Source: Schoenoplectus triqueter (lineage: Eukaryota; Streptophyta; Magnoliopsida; Poales; Cyperaceae). From it: DNA of 28,532 nucleotides. The DNA lies in NCBI GenBank assembly GCA_964058805.1, contig CAXKVV010001314.1:1-28532 (forward strand), in the 5' to 3' direction. Shown one piece after another: positions 11,610-28,532 of the stretch. The notes beneath the pieces are model-generated. The model searched no databases. It was not told where the DNA came from and worked only from the letters and a program-made list of their open reading frames with translations. Numbering within the stretch: the first letter of the stretch is position 1; every line of letters begins with the position of its first letter. The translations under genes were made by a program, and so were the position numbers.

Positions 11610-11680
11610 CTCTCTCACTCTCACTCTCTCTCTTTCACGCACTATTTGAGCTCTTTGTTTTGTTATATGGGAAATGGAAG
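11610..11680 (-). promoter_or_regulatory. GA-repeat 5' leader and TATA-like box of the MSI4-like gene
   Basis: On the minus strand, the roughly 33 nt before the ATG are almost pure GAGA/GTGAGA. About 60 nt upstream of the ATG is a CCATATAACAAAA stretch that could serve as a TATA box. GA/CT tracts in 5' leaders are common in plants and may bind GAGA-binding BBR/BPC proteins. The transcription start was not determined. Confidence 0.4.
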
Positions 11681-11726
11681 CCAGCAAGCTTCCAAAAAAG
11701 GTCTCATGAAAATGAAGCGAAATCAA

Positions 11727-12985
11727 GGTATGTTTTCTAATTTGACCCCGTTACAATTCGTATTTGCAATGAAGACTGTACGCCAGATCGATGGGTTTAT
11801 ATGGCCTTGGGCCTTAACATCTGGAACCAGGAATTTTATAATTTTACATTTTGGGCCTCGATAATCTTACATGGATACATCACTATACTTCAACCCAAGG
11901 ACACAGTAAGCCCAAGGCTTCAAAAAATAAATGATTAACATGTCAAAGCATCATGGCAAAAACTAAAGGGAAAAGTAGTAAATTCTTTTAAAATGTAAAA
12001 TTGTAAACCCAGTAGTGTGGAAGAAAAAATCCGGATTTTTTTTAAATTTAAGTTCTATCTGCTTATCATGCAAACCAAATGGAAGTTCCAAAAACAGGAA
12101 ACTAAAATTAAATTCGTTCTGAATTATGATATAACGTTTTAAAGTTTGTGAACAAGTAAAGGGTACCATTTTTGAAAATAATTGATAAAGATGTCTATAG
12201 AAGATGATTAGTTTTAGTGATCAGGACACCTTTCACAGGAAACAGAAATTTTCAGTATGATTTGTTTGTTTGTTTGTTATACATAGAAGATTATTTCATT
12301 TGTAAATGTAATCATCCATTTGTGGAAATAAACTTACAACAAAAATTATTTCATTTCAATATAAAAATATAACATATTTTGAAATTGAATTTCCAGAATC
12401 AAAGTTATTATAGACCAAAAACACAAAAGAAAAGTTCGACACACATCGTCTGAAACATTTTTACAAATTTCATTTAATTTATATTTGAACGCCATCAATT
12501 TTTATGTAGAGTTTACTATTTATAAAAGAGAAGGAAAAGGGAGTAAAATCTTAATTGGAAGGGAGGGGAAAGAGATTTAAGTTACAGTCAAAATATGCAG
12601 GCACGTTATTTTTTTTTTTTCAATTCATCATTTAGTAATTTACGAGCCAAAATAAATTGATCAGAATAAAAAATGTCCTTCAACGCGAGATAAATGATTT
12701 CTTGTTCAAAATCTCATTTTTTTTCAATTCCAAATTGTGGCTTTCCTTCTCCTCCCCCAATCACAAAAAGACAAATTCCTCTTACTACTAAAAACCTACC
12801 AGTGATTATTGAATCCAGATACACATCACAAAAAAAGGGAATGCATTATCATAGATATTTAATGAAATTAAGTGATTAACTATTTTATAATTTCAAGTGC
12901 CTATTAGGTTACTACAAATATTTTGCTTTGTTATTTAACAATTAAATTTAGTAACACTGCAATTCAAGCCTCTAAACCTAAGGGG
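11727..12985. other. Intergenic AT-rich DNA upstream of the MSI4-like gene
   Basis: This stretch contains the probable distal promoter of the minus-strand gene, a (TTTG)n run near 12262 and scattered homopolymers. I see no open frame above about 70 codons with coding character, no RNA gene and no clear repeat boundary. Confidence 0.5.
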
Positions 12986-13337
12986 ATGAAATTTGCAGTT
13001 TTTTTTGTATATAATAAGTATAATAACTATATTATTAATAATAAGAGTGATAAAAGTAAAATTTAAAATTTATGAATGACAGTACGCCACTGACAGTGGC
13101 GCGGAGCAAACGTACCATTATCAATGGCGTCTTTGTATAAAACAGTGTAAGCGAGCCACTGACAGTGACATGTTTGCTCTTGCTCACAAAAAACGTAACT
13201 GCTAGTAGCGCGTTTGCTCTGCGTCACTGCCAGTGGCGCGCTGCCATTTGTAGATTTTAAATTTTATTTTATCACTCTTATTATTAATAATATAACTATT
13301 ATAATTTTTATATACAAAAAAAACTGTGAAATTTGGG
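12986..13337. mobile_element. Palindromic foldback / MITE-like element (about 350 bp)
   Basis: The left arm (from GAAATTTGCAGTTTTTTTTG) and the reverse complement of the right arm (from CAAATTTCACAGTTTTTTTTG) align for about 125 bases each. Both then carry a GC-richer core with repeated CCACTGACAGTGGC-type palindromes and GAGCAAAC blocks. The core motif recurs near 13086, 13155 and 13224 with decayed versions between. There is no coding capacity and no clear target-site duplication. Confidence 0.72.
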
Positions 13338-14525
13338 CCAAAATTCTCTGGAGAGTTTTCTCTTAACCCCGTACTAACTGTTTGATCATATTTTAACGGC
13401 TCTGATGTAATGCAGAGAGATTTAATATTATCAAATCAGAAATATTGATCATTGATCAGTGATCAGATACAGATATTCTAGATTTATAGATCAGCAACCC
13501 GTAAAGTTTTTTTTTTTTAACTCCGTATAGAATTTTGTTCCACCGAAATCTAAGCCTTAAAAGTTGAAACATTAAAGAAAGGGATAAATAGAAAATCAAC
13601 AATGCGTCGCAATCAAAGAGATTCATGACAAAGGCAAATTCGTCCATGTATAGCCGCACAAAATACTGTTAGTTAATTAATACAGTAAAGTGTAAGTGAG
13701 CTAAACCAAATCAAACAGCAATAGTACACCCAAAGACCATTCAACATGAAATTTGCAAAAGAGGTACGCTTTTTATCTTAGGATGGTGCCCCATCTTTCT
13801 CATGCTATATCAATTTCATGAAGAATATTCCAATAGATTCTCACTATTTTTGAGGGATAATGCCATGCTTATCTTTTGCAGTTTTTGGTAAATATCTTGA
13901 ACAATCACAGAAATGACTGGAATGAAAGGTACCTTGGCGGGCGGTGGATGACACTTTCTTTTATCAGAAAAGTTGTCATGAATTTTTTTAGATAAGATCG
14001 TTTTGGATTTTAAACTTTTTAATTTTTTAGAACTAAAAAATATAATATGAATTATAGGTTTTTTTACGAGCCAAAATAAATTGACCAGATTATTCGTAAT
14101 GGGCAATGTTAGTATATTCAACACCGAATATCTTAGAAAACGAGGTTGTAAAAACTAGTACTTTGAATTTACAAGGAATATTATAATAAAAAAATTGTTA
14201 TGTTTGTTTTTATTTTTGCTGTATTTTAAAATGAATTTTTGTGTTAGAGAGGAGAGAAGAGCACAAGTGTTGGGCCTCTTATTACTATATATGATATTTA
14301 TTGGTTTTAAGATTTATTTTTTCAGAATTGAACAAGCAATTTTATTGTTAAAAAAAATACACAACACAACTCATTACTATGATTCAATTGGTTAAAAAAT
14401 ATTCTTCAATTTCGTATGGCTGATGGCATCATATATTCATATCTACCAAAAATCTTTCTCCTCATGACCTGAATCCCCAAATTGCATGCTTTTCTATACC
14501 AATATATTGTCCTTGAATATTAAAA
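13338..14525. other. Intergenic DNA, no gene seen
   Basis: AT-rich. A small palindromic cluster of TGATCA words lies at about 13446-13466. GAGCCAAAATAAATTGA occurs at 12644 and again near 14068, a dispersed repeat of unknown nature. A minus-strand open stretch at 13816-14124 is lysine-rich low-complexity sequence without coding features. Confidence 0.45.
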
Positions 14526-14784
14526 GGGAAATGTTATGATGATACCAAAATCGATATCGATTTTAGTATTCATGTTAAATGAGTTAGTATTCAAGTTAAT
14601 AGTATTATTATTTAACTAATTTTATATGATATTGTCATTATTTAAATTAACAACATTTATTATTAAAGAATAAAAGCGCAAATATTAAGATAAATTTAAT
14701 AATAAAGTCATTAACGTAAATACTAACTCATTTAGCATTAATACTAGAATCAATATCAATTTTGATATCTATATATCAGCTCCC
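14526..14784. mobile_element. MITE with roughly 80-bp terminal inverted repeats
   Basis: The sequence from GGGAAATGTTATGATGATACC matches the reverse complement of the stretch ending ATATATCAGCTCCC. The core match is AAATGAGTTAGTATT in both arms. A short A-rich flank (AAAA) on both sides may be the target-site duplication. The interior is AT-rich and has no reading frame. Confidence 0.65.
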
Positions 14785-15568
14785 AAAATAAAACAGAGAA
14801 TGGTAAAATCTTGAACCGGACCGTTGTTGGTACAGATCACAACATCATACCACACAAGGAAAGGAATAGGATTTGAAGCACGAGAAACCTTCAATGAATT
14901 TCATTTCAAAAATTTAGGTATATGGTTCCCATCAAGTTGACTATAGTTTTTTTACTTCACTTTAGAATGATGCCCATATCTTAGGCGTGATTTGATTTTG
15001 TTTCGGCCTAACATCACTAATTATGTTCAAGTTTTCTAATCCAATTTGACGAGAGCTTTTAGGCGTGCATTTGACAATTTGACACCTTAAAATGAACACG
15101 TATCAGGCATTCTCTTGCATTATATTTGCTACACCATGAGTTTAACAAAATTTTGCAATTGGCAAATTTTGTTGCATTGAATGTAGATATCATCTATAGA
15201 TCGATTATATATCCCAATTATTTTCTACTACTATAAATAAATGCTCGGATTGTTTTTGAATTGATTCCTTAAAGATCTATTTTAAATAGTTAAAATCTTC
15301 ATTAGGAAACAATTTTATAGAAGATATTGTAATAAAATTTGGGTACAAATTTTTTTTTCGAAATGTTGAAACGTTGATTAGCTGTTCAATAATGATGTAT
15401 GCAAAATAAAAAAATAAAAAACCATAAACGGGATGCTATTTCAAAAATCATTTTAAAACCACGATCATAATCCTTTAAAATGAGATTAAGGTGACACAAT
15501 AGATTAGTCATCCGATTAGAATAAGCAGTAAGATTGTTCAAATTGAACGCTTCAAAATATAAATAATA
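14785..15568. other. Intergenic DNA, nothing recognised
   Basis: AT-rich sequence between a MITE and the second Helitron. I see no coding frame, structured RNA or repeat boundary. Confidence 0.45.
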
Positions 15569-16037
15569 CTAGCTATATACCCGCGCGTTGCAGCAGAATT
15601 TTTTATTTAAACATTAAAATATTATAAGATAAAACAAATCACATTTATCTAATATTAAATTATAAATTCACCAAATTATAGATAAAACATATAATAAAGA
15701 CTATTTAATCTTGGATGACATTTTTGCACAATATGAGTTAATGATTCATGATTTTTATGGCAAGAAAAGTAAATTATTCTAACATATATTATCACCATTA
15801 ATTTCTTATCAAATATGCACAAGGTTGCTAAATAAAAAAATAAAAATTATGAAAATAATAGTATATAGGGGAAATAAATGGAGAGAAAGAGGAGATCAAT
15901 GGACGCGATCACATACGTTCGATCAACCAACAATAAATATTATCCGTCTAATTGAGAGATAAAATAGATATAATAAAAATTTACCATGACAAAAAATGAA
16001 CCCTCTAATTCTTAGATGCTTTATATAATAGTATAGA
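15569..16037 (-). mobile_element. Non-autonomous Helitron, copy 2 (469 bp)
   Basis: This has the same termini as the 596-1020 copy: 5' TCTATACTATTATATAAAG, a GCTGCAACGCGCGGG motif and 3' CTAG, flanked by A and T. It has about 100 bp (roughly 15675-15775) that copy 1 lacks, and lacks a different internal block present in copy 1. These are two deletion derivatives of one family. A short ATAGAT run follows the 5' end. Confidence 0.82.
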
Positions 16038-16344
16038 TATAGATATAGATAAGATAATGAAGAATTATGAGACTTAGACCTCTTTACGGCATGCCAACAT
16101 TATCCTTTCAACTTACATCCACATTAGCAGCGTAAAAAATCATATGCTCATTTCCTCGTGAAATTTAGAAAAGAAATATTGCTAGAAGCATGATACAGTT
16201 GCACAAAGGACCACCATGCCACGTGGTATCCCGCGATAGGGAAAAAAACGAAAAAGGGGAAAAACAGAGATAAACATGGATAATAAAAAAAAATCTCATT
16301 TAAATGATTTAAATATTTAATAGAACAAAATCAGACCATCATTA

Positions 16345-16800
16345 GGGCCGTTGCAGGATTTTGATCATAGTGGGAAATTATCGGATTGTAATAGTTTATC
16401 TGGTTCAAACTCATTAACTAATCGGGTACTAAATAAAATAATAATAATTTAATATATATGCTTACCAAATAAAAAATATTAAAATAATAGCATTTTATAT
16501 ATTAAAATAATAATAAAATAAAGCTCAAAGTAATAGATAATCAAGTTGATGAAGAAAGTTTTCGTCTACGGAACTTTATATTTTGATATTTTTGTATAAT
16601 TATTTCATTATGCACGATATTAAATATTTTTTCTCAATAAAAATAATCAGACAATCTAGATGGGGCAAAAAAAAATTCCGAAGGGGGGAGGGGGGCAAAT
16701 TACCGAAAACATCATTAAAAAACACTATTTTTCAAAATCCACGGGAGCAGCTGCCCCCTCCCCTGAAACCACGTAGGTCTACCCTGACCATCATCTCAAC
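16345..16800. repeat. Probable eroded transposon-derived repeat with G-run and C-run ends
   Basis: It starts near GGCCGTTGCAGGATTTTGATC and ends with GGGGGGAGGGGGGCAAATT and GCAGCTGCCCCCTCCCC. This layout resembles a widespread plant repeat type (GCnGNGCCAGGATTT at one end, GGGGGGCAGCTGCCCC at the other). The boundaries and class are uncertain. Confidence 0.35.
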
Positions 16801-16829
16801 TTCCATTTAGAACCGAATCTGTTCTCTAC

Positions 16830-17075
16830 ATATAGATGATAATTTTTTTATTAATAAATAAAATTTGACCAGTAGATGATAATAATATTTGACCAGTAGA
16901 TGATAAGTTAGATTAATCATTATAAAACATAAAAATATAAACTAATATGTGTTAATTTAGATACTGAGTTTAAAATAAATACTTTTATTGTACATCAATT
17001 GATATAACTCATCATCTATTGGGTAAACTCATTATCTATTAAACAATAATTAATCTAACTCAACTATTAGAAGAA
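16830..17075. repeat. Inverted repeat built from TAGATGATAA units
   Basis: The direct pair TTTGACCAGTAGATGATAA occurs near 16863 and 16889, followed by GTTAGATTAATCA. The opposite orientation appears at about 17005-17065 (ATCATCTATTGGGTAAACTC, CATTATCTATTAAACAATAA, TTAATCTAACTC). This is probably an old MITE; no intact termini are visible. Confidence 0.5.
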
Positions 17076-17178
17076 ATTTAGGCTCTTCAATCAAATAATA
17101 AAACCTACCGGTTCAATGACGATAAATAAAAATAAAACTCCGGGGGTTAGACGATGATGCAAGCGGATACGGTCCTAC

Positions 17179-17630
17179 TAGGGTGTCAATGGGTTGGATC
17201 GGGTTCGGGTTGGGTCATATTATTTTTAACCTGATCCGAATCCGATCCGATTAAATTCGGATCAAAAAATTTTGATCCATACCTGACCCGACGGGTCACG
17301 GATCGACCGACCCATGTAAAATAATTAGTTATTTATTAATTGTTTTATATAATTTTAAGCAATAAAATATTAATTAATTTTTAATTAATCTTAATTAGTG
17401 TATAATTAATGTATATTTAAAATTTAATTAGTACTAAATCACAAAATTACTTCAAAAATATATAATTAATCGGGTTGGGTTGGGTTGACCCGAACCCGAT
17501 CCGACCTGATTCGGGTCAAAAAAATCAAAATCATATCCGACCCATTTATTTTCAGATCATGTCGGATCGAATCGGATTTAGATCGAGTCGGCTTAACCCG
17601 TCGGGTCGGGTCAACAATTTACACCCCTAA
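17179..17630. mobile_element. hAT-like MITE with GGGTCGGG-type subterminal repeats
   Basis: The ends are imperfect inverted repeats: TAGGGTGTCAATGGG on the left and, reverse-complemented, TTAGGGGTGTAAATTG on the right. Both ends carry dense CGGGTT/GACCCG repeats around an AT-rich middle (about 17320-17470). An exact 7-bp direct repeat, GTCCTAC, flanks it at 17172-17178 and 17631-17637. This looks like a target-site duplication, and hAT elements make 8 bp. Confidence 0.72.
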
Positions 17631-17637
17631 GTCCTAC

Positions 17638-19281
17638 GGATACAGTCATCTTAAATCTACGATATTGCCATGGTCCCAGAAAACGGAAGCACAAGCACTC
17701 GTGAACCAGATACTTCACACAAGTAAATATAACAGAGCAAATTTTCATGGGCTTATGCGGGTGTGAGAAGACCGGGTCTAGCTGCATATCGGAACGGACT
17801 AAAACGGGATCTAGAACTAAGTGAGAGCATCTCTTTAACAAATGGTAGAGACCACCAACCATCCAACCCCAACCAGAAACCCCCTACTCCCTATTTTCTT
17901 CATTTAATAATTGCATCCTTTACTTTGACCTTGCCTCCCTAACAAGAAATGTTAATGCACCTCTTGTGCACGTTAATGCTCGAGTCAGGAGAAATTTTCA
18001 TGTCCTCCGTTAGTTTCCAAATAAAAGTGACAAATGGCTAGTGATTAAATATTTTCAGTTAAAGATGATGATAGTTTATGATTTATTATGTACTATATTT
18101 ACAATTATGGAACACAAAATATTTATTTTAAAATTAATCTAAACAAGTGTAAAATAAATATAACTTCGAAATTCAAAATGTAAGATGATAATATACTTTT
18201 TTGGAAATGAACTAATACAATGTAATATATTATATATCAACTTATCGTTATTATCTCTTTTGAGTTTGTGGTCAATATTTGACAAACCTTATATATTGTT
18301 TAAGACTTATAATTATTGCTAGAGTTCAATTCATACTTAATTATATATTATTTAACCATCTTTTTCTTTTCAAAAAGATAAGTAGTTATCAAGCTATTAA
18401 TTTGAGTGTAAATTTAAAATTTAGAAAATAGAACATAAGAAATATGAAAAAAAGAATTCAATCTCTCTCATAATAACACTCTCTGTTTTTTTTTTTTGAA
18501 ACAAAATTACACATAGTTGTTGTGTACAACAACTAACCCACCTATGATATCATATCTGTAAGATTGTCACAAAATTACACATCGGAGTCACAGTCGTTGT
18601 TGCTTGAAGAATTAATACATGATATTAACAAAAATGCTAAATTGAAAATGTCTTCCAGGTCTATACATTCCGTGGTAGATCTTGTCCATCCAAACTATAT
18701 ACCCCCCCCCCCCCCATCAAACAAACAATTAAAAAATGTTTTCAGTACTTTTTGTCTCAGAGCCCACTCCAGCTCCAGCCGAGCGCCAAACCTCGGCTAG
18801 ACGAGACCATCCCTCCCTGCCCCTGGCGGGCCTGGCCACCATTCTCGGGCAAAAGACCAGTCGAATCGCAACCAGACGATCCATTAACCTCCGTGTAAGT
18901 AAGAAAAGATTCGGCCTTTCCCCACTTGTAAGATCTCACAATCCCTTCATAGTCCCATCCAAATCCCACTAGTAATACTAATACCATACCCAAACACAAC
19001 TCCAACACGAACACACACGCTCCCCCCTTCCCTTTCTCTTTTTAGTTCCTATCAACCTTTTTAGTTTTCACCATTAGCAAATAGCAATTAATCACACTTC
19101 ACGCCTTCAATTCTTTCTCTCTCTCCCCCCTCAGTGGAACATGACCACCTTTTTATGTGCTTATCCTTACCACGCAAGCGCCGACTCCGTTTCCGGTCAT
19201 TGTTTTGCATAAAGTTGCGTCCTTTACGGATTCTGATACAGAAGCCTGTTATTGATTTCGATCCATGAGAAGGAAACGGAG
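17638..19281 (+). promoter_or_regulatory. Upstream and 5' UTR region of the ALE2-like gene
   Basis: There is no gene in this stretch. The proximal 300 bp is pyrimidine-rich (TTCTTTCTCTCTCTCCCCCC near 19109), as in the Y-patch/CT-rich leaders of TATA-less plant promoters; I see no convincing TATA box. A run of 14 C lies at 18702-18715. An out-of-frame ATG at 19265, just before the chosen start, could form a short overlapping upstream frame. Confidence 0.4.
18702..18715 (+). repeat. C14 homopolymer
   Basis: A run of 14 C between ACTATATA and ATCAAACAAAC. Its length is prone to sequencing error. Confidence 0.9.
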
Positions 19282-27027
<7,746 letters not shown>

Positions 27028-28044
27028 ATAAAATTCTTGATTCTTGATTCAGAGTTTTGATTCTTCTCTTCTAGTTGAATAACACCAATTCTGTTTCTGT
27101 TCTAGTTCAATAAGAGGCAGCTGAAGTGACACAAAAGGGCATCTTTGGATGGTTGAGGAATAGTATTAAATTTAAGTCAATTAACTATTCGAACATAGAA
27201 CTGCTATCCTCATTATTATGCTATTTATATGAAAATTTTAGTTGGATCATGCTAGCGCTACCATTCCACTTTCTTACCACCTTAAAGAGCTTCTAAACCA
27301 GCTGAGCTCCAAAATGGATTGACAACCTATGAAATAGAACTTCGGGCGGGAACTCAACTCAAGATACCGATGCATTGCCAATATTGAGTAAAGGGGGCTT
27401 TTGTTAAGTCAGAGATGTTAAGATCGGGTACGCTTTTGCTAAACTAGCAAGAGCTTGATCAATAGGTGGGTCGGTTTTCTTAGTGTGGTCTCTTGATTTT
27501 TTTTATTCCTCTGTATTACTTTTTATGGGTGGAGATATAAATGATAACACACTGGTCAGAACTAAGGTAAGCGTTGGTTCATTAAAAAATAAAGATTGTA
27601 TGATAAAAAAATAATTTTTTTGATCCGAATATTCTATTTATTTAAACTGAGCACTCATTATCGTGGTTCCGCCCTGATAACACATTAGTTTGATAATTTC
27701 AAAAACTATAAAAGTAGCTCACAATTTTAAATTCTTACAAATGATATGTAAACCATACTTTACACGCATGTACATAATACACATAATTATAAATATTATT
27801 TTTGGAAAAAAGTAAAATCACATGGCATGTGAAGATAAATGGTGTATTTGCAATTGAAAGTTTGTTTGAATAAAATTTTAAAGAAATTTATATTAACATT
27901 GAATGAATTTTCGTACAATTTATGCACAACAACTCAAGAAGTTGACAATTATAATTGTTTATTCTCTTTCGCAGCTAAAATCGGTACTCTGATATTGAAT
28001 GGATTTTCGTACGAGCATGTGCTGCAGAGGCAATGTAGAAACTG
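27028..28044 (+). other. 3' UTR and downstream DNA of the ALE2-like gene
   Basis: A TTGATTCTTGATTC repeat follows the stop, and AATAAGA near 27107 may serve as a polyadenylation signal. Beyond about 27.2 kb the DNA is AT-rich. The open frame at 27839-28045 has no coding character that I can support. Confidence 0.4.
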
Positions 28045-28480
28045 AGGGTTAGATTGGCACTCATTGGAATAAAAAAATTAGGAATAGTATTATTATTCGG
28101 CAAATGAATTTGTCGAATGAATTTTAGACCAAGAAGAATGCGGAAAAGTGCTAAACCGGTATATTAAACTATATATGATATACCGATTTAATTATTGTAG
28201 AATAACGATTATTATTTGATTATTTTATATTATGTTATTATATTATAATTATGATTATAATTTATTATTATATTATATTATAATTAATATTATTATTTTA
28301 TTATTATATCATCATCATCATTATCAGCATCATAATTATCAATATTTTAAGTATTCTGATTAATAACCGTCAAACGATATTTTCATTTTTTCGAATAATA
28401 AAAAAATATCAATTTTCCAAAATAATATTATTTTATCATTCTTTCAAAACTATTCCTTAATTTATCAAACAAAGCTTTAA
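28045..28480. repeat. Possible degenerate MITE with AT-rich core
   Basis: GGTTAGATTGGCACTCATTGG..GGAATAG on the left loosely mirrors CTATTCCTTAATTTATCAAAC on the right. This is the style of plant MITE ends with GTTTGG..GGAATGG motifs. The interior has a hairpin (ACCGGTATAT / ATATACCGAT, about 28156-28187) and long TTA/ATT/ATC low-complexity runs. The ends are imperfect and no duplication was seen. Confidence 0.35.
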
Positions 28481-28532
28481 ATATATCTTGGAAAGTAAAA
28501 GAATTTTCATAAGTAGACAAGTAGTCTCCAGT

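Noticed and set aside
11610..11726. A longer N terminus for the MSI4-like protein starting near 11726
   Set aside because: The first codon there is TTG and no in-frame ATG precedes 11609; kept only as a possible non-AUG start.
11454..11864. A 136-codon plus-strand open frame
   Set aside because: It is antisense to exon 1 and the leader of the MSI4-like gene, and its serine/leucine repeats come from the CT tract.

Overview
The window is nuclear DNA of a flowering plant. The evidence is two multi-exon genes of plant families, AT-rich introns with plant-type splice sites, and many short non-autonomous transposons. The species cannot be read from the sequence; nothing clearly separates monocot from dicot.

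Layout. Positions 1-6.8 kb hold no gene I can name. They contain at least three diverged, same-direction copies of a segment, one split by a small Helitron, plus a few exon-like islands that may be a decayed or non-coding gene. Positions 7391-11609 (minus strand) are a complete 15-exon gene for a 452-residue WD40 histone-binding protein of the MSI4/FVE (RBBP4/7-like) family. It can be joined in frame from ATG to stop only if intron 2 starts with GA and intron 14 with GC. Positions 11.6-19.3 kb are intergenic and rich in mobile elements: a near-palindromic 350-bp foldback, a 259-bp MITE, a second Helitron of the same family, an eroded inverted repeat and a hAT-like element flanked by direct repeats. 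Positions 19282-27027 (plus strand) are a receptor-like kinase of the ALE2 / At5g56890 group. It has a signal peptide, a Pro/Ser-rich ectodomain built from many small phase-1 exons, a conserved four-cysteine region, one membrane segment and an RD kinase. The last 1.5 kb is AT-rich downstream sequence ending in a possible degenerate MITE.

The two genes point away from each other (divergent, about 7.7 kb between start codons). By family knowledge, one product acts in chromatin (flowering time and silencing) and the other at the plasma membrane (epidermis and cuticle signalling). Nothing here suggests they work together. I found no RNA gene, CRISPR array or prokaryote-type system. The most distinctive features are the GA-AG intron, the modular ectodomain exon array with signs of internal exon duplication, and the palindromic foldback.
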